64,000 nucleotides of DNA from Pontibacter fetidus (GTDB taxonomy: Bacteria > Bacteroidota > Bacteroidia > Cytophagales > Hymenobacteraceae), in NCBI RefSeq assembly GCF_010119545.1, contig NZ_JAAEAA010000003.1, positions 1 to 64,000 on the forward strand, written 5' to 3'. The position numbers and the translations under genes were made by a program. This document shows positions 8,868-16,571 of the stretch, one piece after another. Each line of letters begins with the position of its first letter. Within the stretch, counting starts at the first letter, position 1. A model generated the notes under the pieces. That model did not search any database, had not been told where the DNA came from, and saw nothing but the letters and a program-made list of their open reading frames with translations.

Positions 8868-8891
8868 GTATGTTATATGTTGGGCAGATTT

Positions 8892-9374
8892 CTAAAAGTA
8901 ACGCGAAAGCCAGCTTTGCTGTGCCGGACGTGGCCATGCAGCCTGCAGCTCTCCATAGTTGGTAACTAGCGTATCAAAGTATAAGGTATCTTTACTTATA
9001 TCGCCGGCAACCACTTTATTTTTAAGCTCACTCATAGGTACCAACTCCACTTCTCCTTCTCTCAAAAAAGCCAGCTGTGTGCGGTCGAAGAACGAAATAT
9101 TAAACCGCTGCTCCAGTTCGCGCACAAAATTTACCGACTTATCGATAGAGCAACCGCTGGCTGCTGTCGCATTTTCGTTGTTGGCCAGTACCAGAAAGCG
9201 GTCGTGCAATAGCTCTGCAGATGCCTGTAAATTGGTACCGTGGCTGCTCCAGTCTGTTGCAAACTGCTCCAGTAAAGGCTTTATTTCTGCTTGTTCTGCC
9301 TCATTAAGAGGCCTGTTTGCCTGATAGATCCAGACACGGGCTTGTTGCGGCAGTTCATCAAACGGAATATACAT
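8892..9374 (-). CDS. Conserved Bacteroidota protein of unknown function
   Basis: 160 aa, soluble, no signal or membrane helix. Recognisable features are PFDELPQQARVWIYQANRPL at the start and NENATAASGCSIDKSVNFVRELE in the middle, with a conserved-looking Cys. Relatives are often labelled ABC transporter ATPase, but no Walker motifs are present and the label is not supported. It starts 143 bp from the Fe-S gene upstream and ends 25 bp before the PorE-like gene, so it may share a transcript with the latter. Confidence 0.7.
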   Translation of the reverse strand: MYIPFDELPQQARVWIYQANRPLNEAEQAEIKPLLEQFATDWSSHGTNLQASAELLHDRFLVLANNENATAASGCSIDKSVNFVRELEQRFNISFFDRTQLAFLREGEVELVPMSELKNKVVAGDISKDTLYFDTLVTNYGELQAAWPRPAQQSWLSRYF

Positions 9375-9517
9375 TTTTATAAATGGTTGAATTGTTGGTT
9401 GTTAAATTGTTAACATTCTGAATTGTTGAAGGTTAAACGGCTTAATGGATATAAACTATAGTTAATAGCGCCTGTTTATACTTTTATCAGGAATTAAACA
9501 ATTTAACAATGCAGCAA

Positions 9518-10333
9518 TTATTTAGTTAATCCTTCAGCTTGTGCGATCAGTTCAGCGATGTCGAACACTTTTACGTTTTGTTCCTGCTCCTTGTTCTTTA
9601 CGCCGTCGTTCATCATCACCATACAGAACGGGCAGGCTGTTGCAATCACGCCTTCTGTTCCTAAAGTGGCTAATGCTTCTTCGGTTCTTTCGATGTTGAT
9701 CTCTTTACGGCCTGGTTCTGCTTCTTTAAACATCTGGGCACCACCGGCACCGCAACATAACCCATTGGCACGGCTACGTTTCATCTCCACCAGGTCGGCA
9801 TCCAGAGCAGCCAGCACATCGCGCGGCGCTTCGTAAATATCGTTGGCACGGCCCAGGTAACATGAATCATGGTAGGTAATACGCTTACCTTTAAACTCGC
9901 CTCCACCCTGTATTTTTACCCTGCCTTCGTTTATAAGCTGCTGCAGGAAAGTAGAGTGGTGAATTACCTCATAGTTGCCGCCCAGGTCAGGGTACTCGTT
10001 TTTAATGGTGTTAAAGCAATGCGGGCACGCTGTAACTATAGTTTTAATGTTATAGCCATTCAGTACTTCTATGTTAGTAAGCGCCTGCATCTGGAACAGG
10101 AACTCGTTACCGGCACGCTTGGCAGGGTCGCCGGTGCAGCTTTCTTCAGTACCCAACACCGCATACTTTACACCCACATGCTCCAGTATCTGTACAAACG
10201 CGCGGGTCACTCTTTTATAACGATCATCAAAAGAGCCGGCACAGCCAACCCAAAACAGTACTTCCGGTTCCTGGCCATTTGCAGCCATTTCGGCCATGGT
10301 AGGTACTTTTATTAACTTCTTATTTTCTTCCAT
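9518..10333 (-). CDS. CCG-domain Fe-S protein (HdrB/LutA-like)
   Basis: About 271 aa. Start chosen at ATG 10333 (MEENKKLIKV); the longer frame to 10375 adds an unlikely tail. Two cysteine-rich CCG domains are visible: FWVGCAGSFDDRYKR with TACPHCFNTIKNEYP, and YHDSCYLGRANDIYEAPR with RANGLCCGAGG and ATACPFCMVMM. These motifs bind Fe-S clusters in heterodisulfide reductase subunit B, glycolate oxidase GlcF and LutA. It is followed upstream in the operon by a membrane Fe-S partner (10438-11811), so the pair likely forms an electron-transfer module at the inner membrane. The electron donor and acceptor cannot be told from sequence. Confidence 0.88.
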   Translation of the reverse strand: MEENKKLIKVPTMAEMAANGQEPEVLFWVGCAGSFDDRYKRVTRAFVQILEHVGVKYAVLGTEESCTGDPAKRAGNEFLFQMQALTNIEVLNGYNIKTIVTACPHCFNTIKNEYPDLGGNYEVIHHSTFLQQLINEGRVKIQGGGEFKGKRITYHDSCYLGRANDIYEAPRDVLAALDADLVEMKRSRANGLCCGAGGAQMFKEAEPGRKEINIERTEEALATLGTEGVIATACPFCMVMMNDGVKNKEQEQNVKVFDIAELIAQAEGLTK

Positions 10334-10437
10334 CTGTGTATTTAAAATGACAAAGGACAATCTGACAAAAGACAAAGGACTTACTTTTCAGCTCCTTCAT
10401 GCAATGACTTATGTTCTTTATCTCAAAAATCTATAGT

Positions 10438-11811
10438 TTAATTTTTGCTTGGCAGGTATAGTTCGTCGGCCCAGTTAAAGCGGTCGGATGCCGGGAATGC
10501 CCACGGTGCGCCGTTGTTCTCGATGTTGGTGAACATGGCGTTCAGCGATGCCGGCGCAGCCGATTCTTCCAGCACCAGGTAGCGGCGCAGGTCCATGATC
10601 GTAGAAAGCTGATCGATATTTACCGGGCATGACTCTACGCAGGCGTTGCAGGTAGTACAGGCCCAAAGTTCTTCCGGAGTGATATAACCTCTTAATAGAG
10701 TCTTCTCGTCGGTCGTTTCCACACGCTCCACACCCATTTCCTTGTAATGGTTTGGATTAAAGATGGCTGGGTGTTCGCCTTTTTCTTCCATGCGGTCGCG
10801 GGTATCCATGATGATCTTACGCGGCGACAGTAACTTGCCTGTAATGTTGGCTGGGCATACCGACGTACAGCGTCCACACTCCGTGCAAGTATAAGAATCC
10901 ATCAACTGCTTCCAGCTTAGGTCTTCTACATCTTTTGCACCAAAGCGCTGCATAACCGGGTTGCCTTCTGCATCAACTTCAGGAGCCGGTGGCTGGTAGC
11001 TTGGGTCCAGCATAGCTTTAATTTCGTGCGTTATGGCCGGGTTGGTCATGAACTTGCCTTTTGGTGCCAGCTTAGAGAAGTACACGTTCGGGAAAGCCAT
11101 GATGATGTGGAAGTGCTTGGAACTAGGCAGGTAGTTCATGAAGGCAAGTATACCGATGATGTGGATCCACCAGCCTACGTTAGCTATAGTTGCCAGCGTG
11201 CCCGCATCGGAGCCAAATGCATTTATAAACATGCTGCTTACCGGGAAAGCACCCGCCAGTTCATGCCCTTTCAGTTCAGCTAATTTCAGATCAGAGATAT
11301 TGAAAGCGAAAAGCGCAAACATCAGCACGATCTCCGTGATCAGGATAACGTTGGCATCCATTTTAGGCCAGGCACGCATCTCGACACCGGTTGCAAGACG
11401 AGGCACTTTGGTAACGTTACGGCGCCATAAGAACATAGCACAGGCAATAATTACCAGCGCTGCCAGTATCTCGTTCACAGCCATCAGGGCATCATAAACA
11501 GGTCCCATAAAGCCCAGCACGCGGTGCGTACCAAAAATACCGTCTATCATGATCTCCAGTACTTCGATGTTGATCACCAGGAAGCCCACATACACAAACA
11601 AGTGAAGTATAGCCGGCAACATGCGCTTAAACATTTTCTGTTGGCCAAAAGCAACCAGCAATGTTTTATTGATACGCTCCGGCGGGTTGTCCTCTAATTC
11701 CAGGTCGCGGCCCAGTTGTATGTTTTTTCGGATTTTGCGGATCTGCCATACAAACAGGCCAATGCCTATGGCTGCCACAATCAGGAAGATAATGTTTGAA
11801 ATTCCTATCAC
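10438..11811 (-). CDS. Membrane-bound 4Fe-4S electron-transfer protein (HdrE/HdrC-like fusion)
   Basis: 457 aa. Several N-terminal membrane helices (ISNIIFLIVAAIGIGLFVW; LHLFVYVGFLVINIEVL; AALVIIACAMFLW; a later pair near 160 and 215) resemble the NarI/HdrE cytochrome b fold. A C-terminal ferredoxin domain has CTECGRCTSVCPANITGK and CTTCNACVESCPVNIDQL, two 4Fe-4S sites. It lies directly upstream of the CCG protein at 9518-10333. The pair is analogous to HdrDE or the lactate/glycolate oxidase electron-transfer subunits, accepting or giving electrons to the quinone pool. Substrate unknown. Confidence 0.88.
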   Translation of the reverse strand: MIGISNIIFLIVAAIGIGLFVWQIRKIRKNIQLGRDLELEDNPPERINKTLLVAFGQQKMFKRMLPAILHLFVYVGFLVINIEVLEIMIDGIFGTHRVLGFMGPVYDALMAVNEILAALVIIACAMFLWRRNVTKVPRLATGVEMRAWPKMDANVILITEIVLMFALFAFNISDLKLAELKGHELAGAFPVSSMFINAFGSDAGTLATIANVGWWIHIIGILAFMNYLPSSKHFHIIMAFPNVYFSKLAPKGKFMTNPAITHEIKAMLDPSYQPPAPEVDAEGNPVMQRFGAKDVEDLSWKQLMDSYTCTECGRCTSVCPANITGKLLSPRKIIMDTRDRMEEKGEHPAIFNPNHYKEMGVERVETTDEKTLLRGYITPEELWACTTCNACVESCPVNIDQLSTIMDLRRYLVLEESAAPASLNAMFTNIENNGAPWAFPASDRFNWADELYLPSKN

Positions 11812-11913
11812 GGTAAATTATTCGTTATACATACCAATTTATAGATAAAGATAGTAGTTTAATAAGAACAAACGCATATATAGGCCTTTTTTAAAATTTT
11901 TTTAGCCGGAATG

Positions 11914-11944
11914 TTTGCTACTTAAAAGTTAGTTGCTACTTTTG
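11914..11944 (+). promoter_or_regulatory. Promoter of tRNA-Phe (left copy)
   Basis: TTTG at 11914-11917, 19-bp spacer, TACTTTTG at 11937-11944. This is an exact match to the Bacteroidota housekeeping promoter TTTG-N19-TAnnTTTG and sits 35 bp before the tRNA. The right tRNA copy has no comparable promoter. Confidence 0.75.
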
Positions 11945-11979
11945 CATACCCTTACGGAAAAGGGTGACACAACAGAGCT

Positions 11980-12052
11980 GGTGATGTAGCTCAGTTGGTA
12001 GAGCAAAGGACTGAAAATCCTTGTGTCGTTGGTTCGATTCCAATCATCACCA
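11980..12052 (+). tRNA. tRNA-Phe(GAA), left copy
   Basis: 73 nt. Acceptor GGTGATG/CATCACC, D arm GCTC..GAGC, anticodon arm AAGGA-CTGAAAA-TCCTT with anticodon GAA, T arm GTTGG-TTCGATT-CCAAT, discriminator A. CCA is not encoded. This copy has the canonical promoter, so it is probably the expressed one. Confidence 0.97.
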
Positions 12053-12056
12053 CAGC

Positions 12057-12088
12057 AAAACCCTTGTCAGAAACGGCAAGGGTTTTTT
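12057..12088 (+). terminator. tRNA-Phe terminator (left copy)
   Basis: AAAACCCTTG/CAAGGGTTTT stem followed by a six-T run, 5 bp after the tRNA. Part of the duplicated 125 bp. Confidence 0.9.
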
Positions 12089-12202
12089 GTTTTATAGGCT
12101 TTACGCTCTATTCTGCGCCTTTTACCCTTCTTGTAGATATACAGATAAGACTTTAATAAATGTACGCAAATCAACAGGGTAAAGGTGCTTTAGTCTGTTT
12201 AC

Positions 12203-12221
12203 TGTCTCATCTACTGTCTCA
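12203..12221 (+). repeat. Tandem TGTCTCA pair inside the left end
   Basis: TGTCTCA at 12203-12209 and 12215-12221, start-to-start 12 bp, within ACTGTCTCATCTACTGTCTCAT. The same pair with the same spacing lies at 31280-31298. They probably act as arm-type integrase sites. Confidence 0.6.
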
Positions 12222-12323
12222 TGTATTACCACTATCAAGCAGATCAACAGTCAAAAAGGAGCATATTAAAAACCACTACGACTAACTTAATTAGGGACCT
12301 ACAACTAATGGTAAAGCAAGCAC

Positions 12324-13862
12324 CTATAAAGGTAATAACCCCATTTTTTCCCTATCCAATAGACCAGCACTCTCGATAATATTATCTGGTTCTAAATAGC
12401 TTATCGCTAATTGAGGTTTAACCTTTATATATCTCTCGAGTTCTTCTTCCATCACATTTCTTACATAGCCTTCATTGCCTCTTGTTGTAAGTATGCTATC
12501 ATGTATCGTAAAGATTGGGAGATCAGATCGTTCTCTGCTTATTCGAGTGCTGATCTTATCCAATATAAGCCATGATTCAACAGACTGAAGCAGTCTTGCC
12601 AGCCTGCCTTTGTCGCCTTTTTTCAGAAGCTTGAAGAGTTCATAAACATTAGGAAATACTCGCTTAAACTCTTGCTTCAATTCACCCCCTTCCTGACCTA
12701 GAAAGTTATTACCAGTGAATAACACTGTGAATACTACTGCTTTTATCTCCTTCCTGTAAACATATATATGTGCTGTCTTACGAATAAACTTATAGGCTAA
12801 GTATTCATAAAATGAGCCTTTAGACATCTCCAACTCGTATTTTGCAACATCCTGAAGATCAGCAGTATATACGTATTTAGAAAACATAATGAGAGAAGAA
12901 AGTTGAGAAGAAGAGGTGGAAGGTTGTTTGATTTTGCCTTGTGCTTTCTCTACTATATTCTTACTTATTTTAGATGCCTTAGTACCTGAAAGCTCTTGGA
13001 AAACCCTTGGAGCAACTGTACTGATATTAAACTTTCTTGTATTCCTTTTTGCATTGCTTAGCTGCGTATCTACATGTCCTTGGTAAAAGGCTGGATTGAA
13101 CAGCACCAAACTCAAGTAAGGCTGAGAACTTGTAATATCAACTGAAACCAAGGGCTGTCCTTTATAAGTAAGAAAATGACGCAGCTCGCTCTTCATGTTG
13201 GTCAAGTTTGTGTGCAGCCTCTGGATATTGCCATCTACTTTCATGTGGAACCTACCATTCTCTATACTAACTACATTCTGAAGCATGGCCAGGTAACGCA
13301 TTGACTTGGTACTTTTACCTGTTGCTTCTTCTTGCTTCATTAGTTGCTGAATATAGGCTCGTGCCTCTGCACCATCTATTTGAAGGTCCCTATTAAACCA
13401 CAATACCAGATTAGGATAAAGCTTTTTGGTTTGATTCCACTGCTGTCTTCTCTCTTTCTCGATTCTTCTGTTAAGAACCTTATCATTTGATATAACTTCA
13501 GTTAATGAAGTATTCAACCTATACTTTTCTCTGAACCTATATTGTCTGCTCTTATGATCAACAGTGCTATAGGTCTTATCAATTTCTATTAGCCTTGCAT
13601 CATCGTCTAGCGAAAGACAATGGAGACCTGAAGCATAGTCAAGATATTGGGTATAGTTCTTTGCAATCTTAGCTAACTCCACGCTCGACAAGGGCACCCA
13701 ACCATCATCATTTTTCGCAATGTCTTTATTATGCGCTGGCACAGAGATTAGCAGACTTAACATAAAAGCTAACTTACCTTTGCTGAAGTTCTCTATCTTA
13801 CTTGTAGAGTACTTCTTAATATGTTCATCAAGATTTAAATCAATAGGAAGGTTTATAATCAT
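12324..13862 (-). CDS. Divergent family-A-like (PolA/T7 RNAP fold) polymerase
   Basis: 512 aa, not a member of a family I can name. Motifs of a family-A palm occur in the right order. RLHTNLTNMKSELRHFL (215-231) precedes motif A, VSVDITSSQPYL (Asp242). Motif B is R370-x3-K374-x3-F378-x3-F382-TG, the R..K..F..[YF] helix of PolA and T7 RNA polymerase. Motif C is FTIHDS (His454-Asp455-Ser456). PolA enzymes usually have HDE here; single-subunit RNA polymerases have HDS. There is no 5'-nuclease or proofreading domain; the N-terminal 200 residues are basic and unassigned. It lies alone inside the left end of the element, where a replication gene is often found. It could make DNA or RNA; the sequence does not settle which. 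Confidence 0.6.
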   Translation of the reverse strand: MIINLPIDLNLDEHIKKYSTSKIENFSKGKLAFMLSLLISVPAHNKDIAKNDDGWVPLSSVELAKIAKNYTQYLDYASGLHCLSLDDDARLIEIDKTYSTVDHKSRQYRFREKYRLNTSLTEVISNDKVLNRRIEKERRQQWNQTKKLYPNLVLWFNRDLQIDGAEARAYIQQLMKQEEATGKSTKSMRYLAMLQNVVSIENGRFHMKVDGNIQRLHTNLTNMKSELRHFLTYKGQPLVSVDITSSQPYLSLVLFNPAFYQGHVDTQLSNAKRNTRKFNISTVAPRVFQELSGTKASKISKNIVEKAQGKIKQPSTSSSQLSSLIMFSKYVYTADLQDVAKYELEMSKGSFYEYLAYKFIRKTAHIYVYRKEIKAVVFTVLFTGNNFLGQEGGELKQEFKRVFPNVYELFKLLKKGDKGRLARLLQSVESWLILDKISTRISRERSDLPIFTIHDSILTTRGNEGYVRNVMEEELERYIKVKPQLAISYLEPDNIIESAGLLDREKMGLLPL

Positions 13863-14063
13863 TAATTCATGTTTTAGAAGTACGCAGAGCGCAGCTTATT
13901 GTAGAAGGGAGATAAGTTAATACTTATTTACTAGCGATAGCTTCTTCTTACTTATGTATGTGGTTTTAAGAGTGTATGAGTAAAACTGCAACACTATCTG
14001 AAAGCACAGTAATTTACTATTAACGAGTCTACCTTAATCTTTACACATTGTATTAATATAGCT

Positions 14064-14783
14064 TTAATTGATGGTAAGCAACTCTTCATACTTTGCACCA
14101 TTACACCTAAAGCAAATACCTGACTGCACATGGCTGAACTCAGGAAAGACACCAGCACCATGGCACCTCGAGCAGTTAGTATATTCCCCTATTTTATTTC
14201 CCCATCTATCAAGTACAGGCACTTTGCTATTCTTATGCAGTTCTTCATGGCAGTACCAGCAAAGGGTTGTCAACGCACCATCTGGATACTCCCAAGGCAT
14301 TGCACCTACCTGGTAGTACTTATGATGGACTTGCAAGCCCTTCACGTTTTTCCACTCTGTATAGGTATTCTTTTTATAGGTCTCAAAGGCCTGAATAAAC
14401 CTTGCATTCTCTTTTCCCAATCGATCTTCTAGATAAGCTATCTCAAAATCCTGATCAGTGTAAGTCTTACGTGCTATTAGGTGAGCAATCTCAATCCCAT
14501 CTCCCCTACCTGATGGTAACACCAGCATTAATGAGCCCCTTTCTGGACGCTTATTACCTTGTACAGGGATGAAAACCCTATAAGGAGTATGCTCTAATGA
14601 AGACACAATAAAAGCTACTATCCACTCAGAGTTAACATTGCAGCGAGACACCTTGCATAAAACAGCTTTATCGAACAAATTACTGTTGCCACAACTTACA
14701 CATGTATTATTATCTCTACCTACTATAGATTTGCGCTTCTCCTTCCATTCAGGAGCTTCTAGTAGTTTAGCGTATATAGACAT
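14064..14783 (-). CDS. HNH-type endonuclease-like zinc protein (paralogue 1)
   Basis: 239 aa. An N-terminal CxxC (Cys28, Cys31: NTCVSCGNSNLF), then LQVHHKYYQVGAMPW and a LTTLCWYCHEELH segment make an HNH/beta-beta-alpha-metal site with the HH, a downstream C..C and a final His. A separate C-terminal zinc finger, NCSRCHGAGVFPEF..CFRCNGA, is DnaJ-like (CxxCxGxG). The HNH core suggests a DNA-cutting role, but the central Asn of classical HNH sites is not obvious, so activity is uncertain. A close paralogue sits 47 bp upstream in the same direction; the two are probably co-transcribed. Confidence 0.65.
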   Translation of the reverse strand: MSIYAKLLEAPEWKEKRKSIVGRDNNTCVSCGNSNLFDKAVLCKVSRCNVNSEWIVAFIVSSLEHTPYRVFIPVQGNKRPERGSLMLVLPSGRGDGIEIAHLIARKTYTDQDFEIAYLEDRLGKENARFIQAFETYKKNTYTEWKNVKGLQVHHKYYQVGAMPWEYPDGALTTLCWYCHEELHKNSKVPVLDRWGNKIGEYTNCSRCHGAGVFPEFSHVQSGICFRCNGAKYEELLTIN

Positions 14784-14830
14784 TCTTTCCTATTGACAAT
14801 GATAAATAAGATTTAAATCAATTCTGATTC

Positions 14831-15544
14831 TTAGACAACAAGCTCTTTATACCTAGCGCCATCACATTGGAAACAGATTCCTCCTTGTATATGACTAAAC
14901 TCTGGGAAATGCCCTACTCCATTACACCTGGAGCAATTGGTATATTCTCCAATTTCATTATCATACTCATCTAACACAGGCACCTTGCTGTTTTGGTGTA
15001 ATTCGTTATGACAACACCAGCATAACGTTGTAAGGGCATCATTTGGATATTCCCATGGCTTTAAGCCAACCTTGTAGTATTTATGATGGACTTCTAATCC
15101 CCCAATAATCTCCCACGACCTATAAGTCTCTGCTCTATATTCATTAAATGCAGTGATATATTCACTATGGGTCTTCCCTAAATCCTGCCTAAGGTGGAAA
15201 AGATTCCAGTCTTCTTTTGATGCCTTTCTAAATGCTACAACATAATTACTAGTTGCACCCAAGTTATTGGATCTGGATGATACGAGCAAAGGAGTAAAAT
15301 AACTTATTGGATCCAGGTACTTTCTCAGCATATATGCTTCTCCCTCATTGTCTGACTTGAAATCTTTATAGGTAACCAAGAGAGAGTCTTTTAACCCACG
15401 AATATGATAAATACGAGCAAATGAGCTCTGTTCGAACAGCTTGGTGTTATCACATATAGTGCATGAATTCCTATCCCTTATTACGATATAATTGCGCTTG
15501 CTCTTCCATTCAGGTGATAGCAATAGCTGTGCATATTCAGTCAT
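14831..15544 (-). CDS. HNH-type endonuclease-like zinc protein (paralogue 2)
   Basis: 237 aa from ATG 15544. This start gives MTEYAQLLLSPEWKSKRNYIV, aligning with MSIYAKLLEAPEWKEKRKSIV of paralogue 1; the longer frame to 15613 has no counterpart. It has the same layout: SCTICDNTKLF, LEVHHKYYKVGLKPWEYPND, LTTLCWCCHNELHQNSKVPVLD, and the C-terminal finger CSRCNGVGHFPEF..CFQCDGA. The middle (about 40-120) differs strongly from paralogue 1 while both zinc regions are conserved. That pattern fits a variable recognition segment between constant catalytic and zinc modules, by inference. Confidence 0.65.
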   Translation of the reverse strand: MTEYAQLLLSPEWKSKRNYIVIRDRNSCTICDNTKLFEQSSFARIYHIRGLKDSLLVTYKDFKSDNEGEAYMLRKYLDPISYFTPLLVSSRSNNLGATSNYVVAFRKASKEDWNLFHLRQDLGKTHSEYITAFNEYRAETYRSWEIIGGLEVHHKYYKVGLKPWEYPNDALTTLCWCCHNELHQNSKVPVLDEYDNEIGEYTNCSRCNGVGHFPEFSHIQGGICFQCDGARYKELVV

Positions 15545-15695
15545 CTTATCCTTTGATATTCCATACAATATATAATTTTTATATTTTTTTTGCCCCACCC
15601 CCCTTCGCAACATATAATATAAGCCTGCCCCCTAGCCTAACCTTGCGATTGGCACTGGGTCTCTCGCTGTTAGAACTTATAAATTATAACTACTT

Positions 15696-16037
15696 ATGGT
15701 AACAATTGTAGATTGGAAAAAGCGTAATGCTGAGGATGGCAGAGAATTTAATGCGTTAATACTGCAGGGTGACATTGAACTGATTCAGTCCAAGGAATCA
15801 GGAAGATTCTACGCAACTGCCAAGAAGTGCTCTATATCCTGCACGTTCAACGATGTAATCTGTGGTACTCTTATTGGAAAGACATTACCAGGTCAAATTG
15901 AGAAGATGCAGGTAGATCCATATGACTATCACATTCCTGGTACTGATGAGATCATCAGCCTAGCCCACACCTACTATTATGATCCTGTAGAAAGAACCAT
16001 GGAGCAGGAAGTGTTTGGCATGAAGGCAGCAGCTTAG
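15696..16037 (+). CDS. Hypothetical protein
   Basis: 113 aa, soluble, no signal peptide. It contains two Cys in CSISCTFNDVIC and a run GRFYATAKKC that resembles a small OB- or zinc-like beta protein; I do not recognise the family. It opens the plus-strand side of the element, divergent from the HNH pair, and is closed by a strong hairpin terminator at 16047. Intact and well formed, so probably expressed. Confidence 0.6.
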   Translation: MVTIVDWKKRNAEDGREFNALILQGDIELIQSKESGRFYATAKKCSISCTFNDVICGTLIGKTLPGQIEKMQVDPYDYHIPGTDEIISLAHTYYYDPVERTMEQEVFGMKAAA

Positions 16038-16046
16038 CGCCATAAC

Positions 16047-16075
16047 AGAGGTAGCCATTACGAGCTACCTCTTTT
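16047..16075 (+). terminator. Hairpin terminator
   Basis: AGAGGTAGC/GCTACCTCT perfect 9-bp stem with an 8-nt loop, followed by TTTTG, 10 bp after the stop at 16037. Confidence 0.8.
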
Positions 16076-16104
16076 GTTTATCCCCTTACAATTACTCAAG
16101 TAAC

Positions 16105-16380
16105 ATGATTACAAAACTTCTGCTTAGCCCAGAGCCTAGCAGGTTCGATGATAGCTGCTTGTTCTTATCCAAGTTTAAACTTCAGAGAATTTACTGTCCT
16201 TTCGATGTAGAATGTATTAAACCCATCAGAGGCATAAGTACAGGCCAGATAAGGCAGGTAGATAAAATACTAAGTTGGGGATCAGGCCTTATCCTTTACT
16301 TTATAGGAGGCAAGCTATATCCCCACCAATTCTTTCGACTTAAGCCACCATATCACTTTGTGCTAACTAGATTCAAATAG
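16105..16380 (+). CDS. Hypothetical protein
   Basis: 91 aa. No recognised domain, signal or membrane helix. It is basic and aromatic near the end (GGKLYPHQFFRLKPPYHFVLTRFK). It has its own space between the terminator at 16047 and the structured leader at 16478. Coding is likely from the clean ATG frame, but there is no family support. Confidence 0.45.
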   Translation: MITKLLLSPEPSRFDDSCLFLSKFKLQRIYCPFDVECIKPIRGISTGQIRQVDKILSWGSGLILYFIGGKLYPHQFFRLKPPYHFVLTRFK

Positions 16381-16477
16381 AATTAAGGAGTTATGCTGAA
16401 TTTCTTAGGCATTGTTCTGTGAGATAGTTTCTCCTGCTAACTAAAAAACTACTGAAAGAACGTAGCCACGACCATTC

Positions 16478-16533
16478 GCTGCAGCAAGATGGGAAGGGGT
16501 AGCAGCCATGCTTGGCTTCTATCCCATTGCAGC
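16478..16533 (+). promoter_or_regulatory. Structured leader before the DUF3871 gene
   Basis: GCTGCA (16478-16483) plus ATGGGA (16489-16494) can pair with TCCCAT (16522-16527) plus TGCAGC (16528-16533), with a 5-nt bulge. An inner AGCC/GGCT hairpin is at 16504-16517. It ends 38 bp before the chosen ATG, so it could be a leader RNA structure or an overlapping operator. Confidence 0.35.
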
Positions 16534-16571
16534 ATCGCAATCATTATAAAACAACCACAAACTTAATTAAC

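Larger units (their letters stand above)
11978..12102 (+). repeat. 125-bp direct repeat, left end of the integrated element
   Basis: Identical base for base to 31327-31451. It contains the whole tRNA-Phe gene, its terminator and 14 bp more (to ATAGGCTTT). Flanks differ immediately on both sides. Confidence 0.95.

Noticed and set aside
8892-9374. ABC transporter ATPase
   Set aside because: No Walker A, Walker B or signature motif; only a label carried by relatives.
9375-9517. CRISPR-like or tandem repeat from repeated TTGTTAAATTGTT units (also 53284-53330)
   Set aside because: Short AT-rich low-complexity units with no regular spacers.
16512-16571. TTG-started extension of the DUF3871 gene
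   Set aside because: Overlaps the stem-loop, is unlike the family's start, and an ATG at 16572 fits better.
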